Shown here: piece by piece, positions 24,106-31,841 of the stretch
How the letters are laid out: every line of letters begins with the position of its first letter
Position numbering within the stretch: position 1 is the first letter of the stretch
DNA from: Pseudomonadota bacterium
GTDB taxonomy: Bacteria; Pseudomonadota; Alphaproteobacteria; Rhizobiales; Devosiaceae
Direction: 5' to 3'
Assembly: GCA_023393475.1 (NCBI GenBank)
Contig: JAEWLC010000089.1
Coordinates: 1-33,801, forward strand
DNA length: 33,801 nt
Position numbers and translations under genes: made by a program
The notes under the pieces: generated by a model
Seen by the model: the letters and a program-made list of their open reading frames with translations, nothing else
Database searches by the model: none
What the model was told of the DNA's origin: nothing

Positions 24106-24128
24106 ACTTTGCCCCTTCGGTCTCTTCG

Positions 24129-25022
24129 TCAGTGCCGGCGCGTGCCGGCGAGTTCGGCGCCGAAGCGGAACTCGAGGATGGTCTTGAACACGAGTGTCAC
24201 CAGCGCCAGCATGGCCAGCAGTGACGCGACCGCGAAGGCGGCCGAGAAGTTGTACTCGTTGTAGAGGATTTCGATGTCGAGTGGCATGGTCGTGGTCTTG
24301 CCACGGATATGCCCCGACACCACCGAAACCGCCCCGAACTCGCCCATGGCGCGGGCGTTACAGAGCAGCACGCCGTAGAGCAAGCCCCATTTTATGTTGG
24401 GCAGCGTCACGCGCCAGAAGGTCTGCCAGCCGGTGGCACCGAGCGACAGCGCCGCTTCCTCGTCGGTATTGCCCTGGTCCTGCATCAGCGGGATCAGCTC
24501 GCGCGCGATGAACGGGAAGGTGACGAAGATGGTCGCCAGCACAATGCCGGGCACCGCGAAGATGATCTCGATATTGTAGGCCTTGAGGAAGGGCCAGAGC
24601 ACGCTCTGCGCGCCGAACAGCAGCACGTAGACCATGCCCGACACCACCGGCGACACCGAGAACGGCAGGTCGATGAGCGTGATGAGGAAGCTCTTGCCCC
24701 AGAATTCGTACTTGGCCACGCACCAGGCGGCGGCAACGCCGAACACGAGGTTGAGCGGCACCGCGATGGCGGCGACCGTCAGCGTCAGCGTGATGGCCAG
24801 CTGCGTGTTGCGGTCGGAGAACGAGGCGAGATAGGTCTCGACACCCTTGCGGAAGGCTTCGAAGAACACGAGCACCAGCGGCAAGACGAGCACCGCCAGC
24901 ATGAACAGCACGGCGGTCGCGATCAGCAGGCGTCGCACCCAGGGCCGCTCGGTCGTCGGGCGCTGGTGGTCCTCCGGCGGAATCAGGCGGCGGCTGTCGT
25001 AGACGACTTCGGGCTCAAACAT
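24129..25022 (-). CDS. cysW: sulfate/thiosulfate ABC transporter, permease (CysW)
   Basis: Inner-membrane permease of 297 residues with about six helices. FEAFRKGVETYLASFSDRNTQLAITLT, INLPFSVSPVVSG-like (IDLPFSVSPVVSGMVYVLLFG) and the EAA loop EEAALSLGATGWQTFWRVTLPNIKWGL, followed by RAMGEFGAVSVVSGHIRGKT, match CysW. The start overlaps the end of cysT by eight bases, and cysA follows 23 bases downstream. Confidence 0.94.
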   Translation of the reverse strand: MFEPEVVYDSRRLIPPEDHQRPTTERPWVRRLLIATAVLFMLAVLVLPLVLVFFEAFRKGVETYLASFSDRNTQLAITLTLTVAAIAVPLNLVFGVAAAWCVAKYEFWGKSFLITLIDLPFSVSPVVSGMVYVLLFGAQSVLWPFLKAYNIEIIFAVPGIVLATIFVTFPFIARELIPLMQDQGNTDEEAALSLGATGWQTFWRVTLPNIKWGLLYGVLLCNARAMGEFGAVSVVSGHIRGKTTTMPLDIEILYNEYNFSAAFAVASLLAMLALVTLVFKTILEFRFGAELAGTRRH

Positions 25023-25968
25023 TGCCGAACCTCCGGCGCGCCCAGGCCTGGATCAGGTTGATGACGAGAAGCATGACGAAAGCGATGATCAGCATGATGC
25101 CGGCGATCACCGCCGCACCGGCCTGGTCGAATTCCTCGAGCTTGATGACGATGAGCACCGGGGCGATTTCCGAGATGTTCGGCAGGTTGCCGGCGATGAA
25201 GATGACCGAGCCGTATTCACCTACGGCGCGCGCGAAGGCGAGCGCGAAGCCGGTGAGCACCGCCGGGGTGAGGCGCGGCAGGATCACGCGGGTGATCGTC
25301 TGCCAGCGGTTGGCGCCGAGCGTCGCCGCCGCTTCCTCGAGCTCCTGCTCGAACTCCTCGAGCACCGGCTGCACCGTGCGCACGACGAAGGGCAGGCCGA
25401 TGAAGATCAGCGCGATGACGATGCCGGTGGGCGTGTAGGCGATCTTGAAGTTGAGCGAGAACTCGTGCCAGCCGAACGGCAGCCAGGTCTGCGCGTGCCA
25501 CCACTGCCACAGCGGGCCCTTGTCGGAAAACAGCGAACCGATCCAGCCCTTGGGCGCATAGAGCGTCGAGAGCGCAATGCCGGCCACCGCCGTCGGCAGG
25601 GCGAACGGCAGGTCGACGATGGCATCGAGGATGCGCCGGCCGGGGAACTTGTAGCGCACCAGTACCCAGGCGACGATGATGCCGAACACCACGTTGACCA
25701 CCGCAGCAAACAGCGACGAGCTGAAGCTCACCTCCAGCGCCTTGAGCGTGCGCTGCGAGGTCGCGATCCTGACGATCTGCTCCCACGGCGTCGTTGCCGC
25801 CTTGAGGAACAGTGCCGCCAGCGGGATCAGGACGATCAGGCTGAGATAGAGCAGCGTATAGCCGAAGGTCAGCCCGAAACCCGGGATGACGCTCGGTTTG
25901 ACAAAGCTCCACCCCGCTTGCGCGGGGTGGGATTTCGGACGCGGGGCGCCGCGGGGCGCCCCTGCCAC
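25015..25968 (-). CDS. cysT: sulfate/thiosulfate ABC transporter, permease (CysT)
   Basis: Partner permease in the sulfate importer. The recognisable family part begins at SVIPGFGLTFGYTLLYLSLIVLIPLAALFLKAA and includes VDLPFALPTAVAGIALSTLY, the EAA loop EEAAATLGANRWQTITRVILPRLTPAVLTG and RAVGEYGSVIFIAGNLP. The start is uncertain. No ATG, GTG or TTG is in frame near the expected N-terminus. The nearest is GTG 25968, four bases after the cysP stop, giving 317 residues. The first 20 or so codons from that GTG run through a tandem GCGGGGCGCC duplication and a perfect hairpin, so they look repeat-derived. Confidence 0.88.
   Translation of the reverse strand: MAGAPRGAPRPKSHPAQAGWSFVKPSVIPGFGLTFGYTLLYLSLIVLIPLAALFLKAATTPWEQIVRIATSQRTLKALEVSFSSSLFAAVVNVVFGIIVAWVLVRYKFPGRRILDAIVDLPFALPTAVAGIALSTLYAPKGWIGSLFSDKGPLWQWWHAQTWLPFGWHEFSLNFKIAYTPTGIVIALIFIGLPFVVRTVQPVLEEFEQELEEAAATLGANRWQTITRVILPRLTPAVLTGFALAFARAVGEYGSVIFIAGNLPNISEIAPVLIVIKLEEFDQAGAAVIAGIMLIIAFVMLLVINLIQAWARRRFGNV
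25909..25960 (-). repeat. hairpin plus tandem 10-mer at the cysP-cysT junction
   Basis: CCACCCCGC (25909-25917), loop TTGC, GCGGGGTGG (25922-25930) is a perfect 9-bp stem. Next to it is an exact tandem repeat of GCGGGGCGCC (25941-25950, 25951-25960), itself palindromic around GGCGCC. It lies in the place where the other three binding-protein genes in this window have their stem-loops, but inside the apparent cysT reading frame. Confidence 0.7.
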
Positions 25969-25972
25969 TGCA

Positions 25973-27004
25973 TTACTGTGCAGGGGTGTAGACCTGGTCA
26001 AAGATGCCCCCGTCCCCGAAATGCTTGGGCTGCGCAGTCTTCCAGCCGCCGAAAAGCGGATCATCAATAGAGATCAGCTCGATCTTTGGGAAGGCTTCAA
26101 CGAGCGCCGTGTCGGTGACGCTGTCGGGGTTGGAGGGGCGGTAGTGGTTCTTGGCCGCGATGGTCTGGCCCTCGGGCGAGTAGAGGTATTCGAGATAGGC
26201 CTTGGCGAGATCGGCGGTGCCGTGCGCCTCGACATTCTTGTCGACGATGGCGACCGGCGGTTCGGCCAGGATCGACGACGGCGGGTAGACGATGTCGAAA
26301 TTATCGGCGCCGAACTCGTCGAGCACGAGGAAGGCCTCGTTCTCCCAGGCGAGCAGCACGTCGCCCAGTTCCTTCTGCGCGAAGGTCACGGTCGAGCCGC
26401 GCGCGCCGGTATCAAGCACCGGAACGTGGCTGAACAGCTGCTTGATGAACTCGATGTTCTTGGCTTCGTCGCCGCCATTGGCCTTGTTCGACCAGGCCCA
26501 GGCCGCGAGGTAGTTCCAGCGCGCGCCGCCCGAGGTCTTCGGGTTCGGCGTGATCACTTCGACGCCGTCCTTGGTCAGATCACCCCAGTCGGCGATGGCC
26601 TTCGGGTTGCCCTTGCGGACGAGGAACACGATGGTCGAGGTATAGGGCGTCGAGTTGTTGGCAAACTCCGAACGCCAGTTGGCGTCGATCAGGCCGGACT
26701 TTTCGGCGATGGCGTTGATGTCGCCTTCGAGCGCCAGCGTGACCACGTCGGCCTGGAGGCCATCGATCACGCCCTGCGCCTGCTTGCCCGAGCCGCCATG
26801 GCTCTGCTCGATCGTCACGGTCGCGCCGGTCGTGTCCTTCCAGTGCTTGGCGAAAGCCTCGTTGAACTCTGCATAGAGCTCGCGAGTCGGGTCGTACGAC
26901 ACGTTGAGCAGCTTCTGATCCTGGGCGCGGGCAGTGATCGCGCCGGTGAAGGCAAGCGCCACGGCAAGGCCGCCGAGCGCCAGAATTCTGGCCGTCTTCT
27001 TCAT
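25973..27004 (-). CDS. cysP: sulfate/thiosulfate-binding periplasmic protein (Sbp/CysP)
   Basis: Periplasmic receptor of the sulfate importer, 343 residues from ATG 27004. ATG 27007 is adjacent, but AGGAGG at 27010-27015 is better spaced for the second. A signal peptide ends ITARAQ. The mature protein begins LLNVSYDPTRELYAEFNEAFAKHW, the family hallmark. It continues with IEQSHGGSGKQAQGVIDGLQADVVTLALEGD, where serine and glycine residues bind the oxyanion, and NPKTSGGARWNYLAAW. It is first in the cysPTWA operon. Whether it prefers sulfate or thiosulfate is not clear; Sbp is an equally fair name. Confidence 0.93.
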   Translation of the reverse strand: MKKTARILALGGLAVALAFTGAITARAQDQKLLNVSYDPTRELYAEFNEAFAKHWKDTTGATVTIEQSHGGSGKQAQGVIDGLQADVVTLALEGDINAIAEKSGLIDANWRSEFANNSTPYTSTIVFLVRKGNPKAIADWGDLTKDGVEVITPNPKTSGGARWNYLAAWAWSNKANGGDEAKNIEFIKQLFSHVPVLDTGARGSTVTFAQKELGDVLLAWENEAFLVLDEFGADNFDIVYPPSSILAEPPVAIVDKNVEAHGTADLAKAYLEYLYSPEGQTIAAKNHYRPSNPDSVTDTALVEAFPKIELISIDDPLFGGWKTAQPKHFGDGGIFDQVYTPAQ

Positions 27005-27023
27005 CATGTCCTCCTGGTGAAGA

Positions 27024-27043
27024 GTAACTACCGTAACTCTACC
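27024..27043. promoter_or_regulatory. direct repeat upstream of cysP
   Basis: GTAACTACC (27024-27032) followed immediately by GTAACTCTACC (27033-27043), within 20 bases of the cysP ribosome binding site. On the coding strand this reads ACGGTAGAGTT then ACGGTAGTTAC. It may be an operator for a sulfur-responsive regulator, but I know no matching motif. Confidence 0.35.
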
Positions 27044-27060
27044 GTGTTAGTCGGCATTCT

Positions 27061-27517
27061 CAAGGAAGGCCGCGGTTGCCACGAGACGCAGAAGCGAAAA
27101 AGCTTTCTTCAGGAAGGCTAGCAGCGGCATTGCCATTGCGCAAATCGCAACTCCCTGCCTGTGGATGAGCATGGCTTTGCGCAGCCGCAGAGGCCGATCC
27201 ATCCTCGCATGACTGGCACAATGAACGCGGATGTGAGGTTGCAGGTTGCTTTACCGGTGACAGTGCTCCACGCAACACACGTCGACCCGCCCGCTGGGCG
27301 GGCTGGCAAGGCAAGCAAGAAAAGCATTTCCCGCCCTCTTGCGCGCTGCGCTGAAACATGCGACCAACTCCTCGCGAAAACCTTTTCCCACATTCTCGAC
27401 CGGCCGCTGAAGTGCTCGGTGAGAGTGGCGTGAGAAAAGCTTTTCCATGCCGTTCCCGGGAGGAACCCTGCAACAGGCGCAGGGCCGGAGGGCGGTCCGG
27501 CAAATTGGGAGGACTAC
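27061..27517. promoter_or_regulatory. non-coding regulatory region with repeated GAAAA..TTTTC palindromes
   Basis: About 450 bases between the divergent cysP and sugar-transport operons with no convincing gene. Palindromic A/T-flanked sites occur at 27096-27110 (GAAAAAGCTTTCTTC), 27319-27331 (GAAAAGCATTTCC), 27376-27388 (GAAAACCTTTTCC) and 27434-27446 (GAAAAGCTTTTCC). The last three start 57 and 58 bases apart. They are candidate operators for the LacI-family regulator at the end of the operon. An additional stem CCCGCC/GGCGGG lies near 27286-27301. Confidence 0.55.
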
Positions 27518-28783
27518 ATGAACTTCAAGACGATAGCGCTTGGCGCGGTGGCTGCTGCCGCCATGCTGGCCGCCCTGCCGATGTCGGCATGGGCCCAGGA
27601 CTTGCAGATGTGGGAACGCTCGGGCGGCAACGCCTCCATGGTGGACGAATTGGTCCGCGCCTGGAACGAGAAGAACCCCGATCGCAAGATCAACCTCACC
27701 TACATCCCGCACTCCGAGATGGTGCCCAAGCTGGCCCAGGCCATCGCTTCGGGCGAAGTGCCGGACCTGATGGGCCTCGACCTGATCTATGGCCCGCAGT
27801 TCGAAGCGGCCGGCCAGCTTGAGGACATCACCGAGTACTTCAAGGATGACGCGACGCTGAAGACCGCGAGCCCCGGCCACATCCAGGTCTCGACCTATGA
27901 CGGCAAGCTCTATGGCGTGCCGCTCTATGCCGACGTCTCCGTGCTGTTCTGGAACAAGGAACTGTTCAAGAAGGCCGGCCTCGATCCTGACGTCGGACCG
28001 GCGAGCCTGCAGGACATCCACGACATGGCCAAGAAGATCACGGGTGTCGAGGAAGGCGTCTACGGCTACTACCTGCCGGGCAACTGCGCCGGCTGCAACA
28101 TCTTCACCTTCGGCCCGATGATCTGGGCCTCGGGCGGCACGATCGAGCCCAAGGATGCGAGCGACGAGCCGCTGACCGGCGACAAGCTCCAGGCCGTGCT
28201 CGAATGGGCGCGCATGATGCACAAGGAAGGCCTGATCAACCCGGCCAACCAGGCCGAGAACGGCGAAACCTTCCACCTGCAGTTCGGCTCCGGCAAGGTC
28301 GGCATCATGGGCACGGGTAACTTCAACCTGTTCCTGACCAAGGAGCAGAACCCGACCCTGTTCGACGGCAATGTCGGCATCACCTTCCTGCCGGGCCTCG
28401 AGAAGGGCCAGACCTCGTCCTTCGCCGGCGGCGACATCGTGACGATCCCCAAGGGCTCGAAGCGCGTCCAGGACGCGGTGGACTTCATGAAGTTCATCCT
28501 GTCGGACGAAGTGCAGGTCGAGAGCTACGCCAAGCTGATGAACCTGACGACGCGCGGCGACATGACCGACAACAAGTACTTCGCCGAGGATCCGCGCGTG
28601 CAGACCATGGCCAAGGCGCTCGACGTGGCCCGCACGCCCTACACGCTGAAGTTCTTCGAGCTGATCAACTCCCCGCAGGGGCCGTGGCTCCAGATGCTGC
28701 AGCGCGTCTACTATACCGATGATCCGATCGACCAGATCATCGCCGACACCAAGCAGCAGATGAAGGACATCGCCGCGGAATAA
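27518..28783 (+). CDS. sugar ABC transporter, periplasmic binding protein (CUT1 family)
   Basis: Extracytoplasmic receptor of 421 residues of the MalE/UgpB type (family 1). A signal peptide MNFKTIALGAVAAAAMLAAL ends at AWAQD. The mature start LQMWERSGGNASMVDELVRAWNEKNP, together with GEVPDLMGLDLIYGPQF, YGVPLYADVSVLFWNKELFKKAGLDP and GKVGIMGTGNFNL, is typical. ATG 27518 has GGGAGGA upstream. It heads an operon with two permeases, a LacI regulator and a GH127 enzyme, so the ligand is probably an L-arabinofuranose-containing oligosaccharide; this is inferred from context. Confidence 0.9.
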   Translation: MNFKTIALGAVAAAAMLAALPMSAWAQDLQMWERSGGNASMVDELVRAWNEKNPDRKINLTYIPHSEMVPKLAQAIASGEVPDLMGLDLIYGPQFEAAGQLEDITEYFKDDATLKTASPGHIQVSTYDGKLYGVPLYADVSVLFWNKELFKKAGLDPDVGPASLQDIHDMAKKITGVEEGVYGYYLPGNCAGCNIFTFGPMIWASGGTIEPKDASDEPLTGDKLQAVLEWARMMHKEGLINPANQAENGETFHLQFGSGKVGIMGTGNFNLFLTKEQNPTLFDGNVGITFLPGLEKGQTSSFAGGDIVTIPKGSKRVQDAVDFMKFILSDEVQVESYAKLMNLTTRGDMTDNKYFAEDPRVQTMAKALDVARTPYTLKFFELINSPQGPWLQMLQRVYYTDDPIDQIIADTKQQMKDIAAE

Positions 28784-28804
28784 GGGCGCACGTCCTCCGC
28801 CCGA

Positions 28805-28833
28805 GGGTAGCGGTGCTCCCGGCGCCGCTACCC
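28805..28833 (+). other. intercistronic stem-loop after the CUT1 binding-protein gene
   Basis: GGGTAGCGGTGC (28805-28816), loop TCCCG, GCGCCGCTACCC (28822-28833): 12 pairs with one G-U. It follows the binding-protein stop by about 20 bases and probably sets a higher transcript level for that gene than for the permeases. Confidence 0.65.
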
Positions 28834-28945
28834 GGTCGGCAGCGATGGCCACGCCTTCCAGCGTCGCGCCATCGCGCCGTTCCCGGACCGAAACCTCGGT
28901 CCATATCGACAACCACTCTCGGGGACGCGAGCAGCGCATTTGCCC

Positions 28946-29830
28946 ATGAGCATCTACTCCGCCAGATCCAGTCGGCTCACGGGCCTCATCTACCTCGCGC
29001 CTGCACTGGCCTTTGTCGCCGCCTTCACGGCCTGGCCTCTGGTGCAGATGGCCTGGGTGTCGCTGAACTCGTGGTCGCTCATCACCCCGCCCAAGTTCAT
29101 CGGGCTCAACAATTTCACCAAGGCCTTCAACGACAAGCAGTTCTGGGTGTCGCTGCTCTTCACCCTGAAATACACGCTATTCATCACCCCGATCCTGATG
29201 ATCGGTGGCTACGCGCTGGCCCTGCTCGTGGCCCGCAACAGCCCGGCCCGTCGCTTCACCCGGGCCGTCGTGTTCATCCCCGTCGTGATCGGCCTCGGTG
29301 CCTCGAGCCTGCTCTGGTACTGGCTGTTCTCGACCGACTACGGGCTGGTGAACCGCCTGCTGGTCGATCTCGGCATTCTGGCCAAGCCGCTGATCTGGCT
29401 CGGCGTCGACGCCGACCGGTCCAACTGGGCCATCATCGTCTCCGTGACCTGGAAAGTGCTCGGCTTCGGCATGATCCTGTTCGTCGCTGCGATCCAGGCC
29501 ATCCCGTCGGAAGTGTCGGAGGCGACGCTGGTCGACGGCGCCAGCCCGTGGCAGCGGCTCGTGCATGTCACCCTGCCGCTGACGCTGCGGACGGTGCTGC
29601 TGGTGACGCTGATCTCGGTGATCGGCTCGCTGCTCGCCTTCGACCAGTTCTACATCATGACCGCCGGCCAGCCGCAGAACCTCACCGCCACCTCGGTGTT
29701 CTACGTCTACCTAAACTCCTTCCCCTACCTGAAGCTCGGCTACGGGGCGGCCCTGTCGCTGATCCTTGCGGTCATCATCCTCGTCTTCACCATCATCCAG
29801 ATGGTGCTTACCCGCCGGAGCCACGCCTGA
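28946..29830 (+). CDS. sugar ABC transporter, permease 1 (MalF-like)
   Basis: Inner-membrane permease of 294 residues with about six helices, starting LTGLIYLAPALAFVAAFTAWPL. SLNSWSLITPPKFIGLNNFTKAFND is the usual first periplasmic region. The EAA loop is EVSEATLVDGASPWQRLVHVTLPLTLRTVL, and ends near FDQFYIMTAGQPQNLTATSVFYVY, the standard MalF/UgpA-type close. ATG 28946 is chosen over TTG 28940; neither has a strong ribosome binding site. It overlaps permease 2 by one base. Confidence 0.9.
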   Translation: MSIYSARSSRLTGLIYLAPALAFVAAFTAWPLVQMAWVSLNSWSLITPPKFIGLNNFTKAFNDKQFWVSLLFTLKYTLFITPILMIGGYALALLVARNSPARRFTRAVVFIPVVIGLGASSLLWYWLFSTDYGLVNRLLVDLGILAKPLIWLGVDADRSNWAIIVSVTWKVLGFGMILFVAAIQAIPSEVSEATLVDGASPWQRLVHVTLPLTLRTVLLVTLISVIGSLLAFDQFYIMTAGQPQNLTATSVFYVYLNSFPYLKLGYGAALSLILAVIILVFTIIQMVLTRRSHA

Positions 29831-30729
29831 TGAGTGCCGACCTTGCGCAATCCATGAGCGGCAGCGTCGCCTCCACCGGAGCCCTCGAGCGCTTCTGGCG
29901 CGGCCGCACCAAGTACCTCGTCGGCGCGGCGTGCCTGTTGATCTGCGTGATCATGCTGGCGCCGCTCGTCGCCAGCATCCTCGCCTCGGTGAAATCGACC
30001 GAGGAGGCCGCGGCGGTGCCGCCGACCTACTTCCCCTCGAGCTGGAGCCTCGACAGCTATTTCAAGCTCTGGACCTACCAGACCGGCCTGCCGGTCTATC
30101 TCGCCAACTCGTTCGGCACCGCCTTCCTCGCCATCGCCTTCACGCTAGGACTGACGGTGCCCGCCGGCTTTGCGCTGGCGCGCTTCCCGATCCCCGGCAA
30201 GGAACTGCTGTTCGTCTTCCTGCTGCTGGCGCTGATCATCCCCTACCAGGCGCTGCTGACCCCGATCTTCCTGATGTTCGCGCAGCTCAAGCTCACCAAC
30301 TCGATCGTCGGGCTCGCCATCATCCACACCGCGATCCAGCTGCCCTTCTCGCTCTACATCATGCGCAACGCCTTCGAGGCCGTGCCGATCGAGCTCGAGG
30401 AAGCGGCAGTAATCGATGGCTGCAACACCTTCCAGGTGCTGCTGCGCATCTGCCTTCCGTCGGTCGTCCCCGCGATGATCACGGTGGCGCTCTTCGCCTT
30501 CATCACCTCGTGGAACGAGTTCCTTGGCGCCCTGGTGATGATGAACCGGCAGGATACCTTCACCCTGCCCCTGATCCTCGCCGCTGCCCGCACCGAGACC
30601 AGCCTGGGCGGTACCGACTGGGGAATGCTGCAGGCGGGCGTGACCATTTCGATCATTCCATGCGTGGGCATCTATCTGTTACTGCAGAAATATTACGTTT
30701 CGGGCCTGCTCGCCGGGGCCGTGAAGTAG
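29830..30729 (+). CDS. sugar ABC transporter, permease 2 (MalG-like)
   Basis: Second permease, 299 residues, starting at ATG 29830 within TGATG, so translationally coupled. After a cytoplasmic N-terminus of about 35 residues come six helices. PTYFPSSWSLDSYFKLW is the typical first loop, and the EAA loop is IELEEAAVIDGCNTFQVLLRICLPSVVPAM. SWNEFLGALVMMNRQDTFTLPL and QKYYVSGLLAGAVK at the C-terminus match MalG/UgpE-type proteins. No ATPase gene belongs to this operon, so a shared MsmK/UgpC-like ATPase elsewhere probably energises it. Confidence 0.92.
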   Translation: MSADLAQSMSGSVASTGALERFWRGRTKYLVGAACLLICVIMLAPLVASILASVKSTEEAAAVPPTYFPSSWSLDSYFKLWTYQTGLPVYLANSFGTAFLAIAFTLGLTVPAGFALARFPIPGKELLFVFLLLALIIPYQALLTPIFLMFAQLKLTNSIVGLAIIHTAIQLPFSLYIMRNAFEAVPIELEEAAVIDGCNTFQVLLRICLPSVVPAMITVALFAFITSWNEFLGALVMMNRQDTFTLPLILAAARTETSLGGTDWGMLQAGVTISIIPCVGIYLLLQKYYVSGLLAGAVK

Positions 30730-30738
30730 GACCCTGCG

Positions 30739-31791
30739 ATGACCGACGACCCCACCCCCTCGCCATCAACTTCGCTGCGCACCGGCCGCCACGGCCCGAC
30801 GATCCGCGACGTCGCACGCATCGCCGGCGTATCGATCGGCACGGCCTCCAAGGCGCTCAACGCCAACGGGCGGCTGAAGCAGGAGACGCGCGACAAGGTG
30901 CGCGAGGTGGCGCGCGAGATCGGCTATCGTCCCAACGACATGGCGCAGAGCCTCCATCGTTCGCGCTCGATGACGGTGGGGATCATCTCGACCGACAGTT
31001 TCGGCCGCTTCACCCTGCCGATCTTCCAGGCGCTCGAGGAACAGTTCGCCGACCGGGGCATCGCCATCTTCATGTGCAATGCCACCGACGATCCCGAACG
31101 CGAGAGCCAGCACCTCGACCAGTTGCTCGGCAAGCGCATCGACGGCCTCGTCGTCACCGCCCGCCGGGCCGACAAGCGCCCGCCCGTGGGGCCGCTGCCG
31201 CCGGGGCTGCCGGTGATCTACGTCTTTGCCCAGGCCGACGACGACAACGCGGTATCGCTCATCCCTGACGACGAGGGCGGCGCCCGCATCGGGGTGAAGC
31301 ACCTGGCCGATATCGGCGCACGGCGCATCGCCCATGTCACCGGGCCATTGCATTTCGAGGCCGTGCAGTTGCGCCATCGCGGCTACCTGGCCGCGCTCGC
31401 CGAAGCCGGGCTGGCTGCGGATCCCGATCACTATGTCTCGGGCGCCTGGTCGGAGGCCTGGGGGCGCGACTCCGTTGCCCGCATGTTCGATGGGAAATCC
31501 GAACCGCCCGACGGCATCTTCTGCGGCAACGACCAGATCGCCCGCGGCGTCGTCGATGCACTGCGTGAGCGCGGCATCGCCGTTCCGGCGCAGGTCGCCG
31601 TCGTCGGCTTTGACAACTGGAACGTCATGACCGACGCCGCCCGTCCGCCGCTCACCAGCGTCGACATGAACCTATCCGCGCTCGGCCATGAGGCCGGGCG
31701 GCTGCTGATCGACATGATCGGCGGCGAGAAGATCCGCGGCATCCGCCGCCTGCCCTGCACACTGGTCGTCCGCGAGTCGACCAGGCGCTGA
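30739..31791 (+). CDS. LacI-family transcriptional regulator
   Basis: Regulator of 350 residues. After a short serine/proline-rich lead, the N-terminal HTH is TIRDVARIAGVSIGTASKAL (about residues 20-39), followed by the hinge region in MAQSLHRSRS. The effector domain, related to periplasmic sugar-binding proteins, covers about residues 70-345 (VGIISTDSFGRFTLPIFQAL, GLVVTARRADKRPP, FDNWNVMTDAARPPLTSVDM). It lies inside the operon, 9 bases after permease 2 and 50 before the GH127 gene, so it likely controls its own operon in response to an arabinose-type sugar. Candidate operators are in the upstream region at 27096-27446. Confidence 0.92.
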   Translation: MTDDPTPSPSTSLRTGRHGPTIRDVARIAGVSIGTASKALNANGRLKQETRDKVREVAREIGYRPNDMAQSLHRSRSMTVGIISTDSFGRFTLPIFQALEEQFADRGIAIFMCNATDDPERESQHLDQLLGKRIDGLVVTARRADKRPPVGPLPPGLPVIYVFAQADDDNAVSLIPDDEGGARIGVKHLADIGARRIAHVTGPLHFEAVQLRHRGYLAALAEAGLAADPDHYVSGAWSEAWGRDSVARMFDGKSEPPDGIFCGNDQIARGVVDALRERGIAVPAQVAVVGFDNWNVMTDAARPPLTSVDMNLSALGHEAGRLLIDMIGGEKIRGIRRLPCTLVVRESTRR

Positions 31792-31841
31792 TCCTGAACT
31801 GGCCCACCGCTTGCTCGGCGGCTGGGTGAAGAGGAGTTGCA

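Noticed and set aside
27060..27503. A 147-codon minus-strand frame with G-K-x-F recurring every 19 residues
   Set aside because: The apparent protein repeat is caused by the evenly spaced GAAAA..TTTTC palindromes. There is no ribosome binding site or family similarity, and the region is better read as regulatory.
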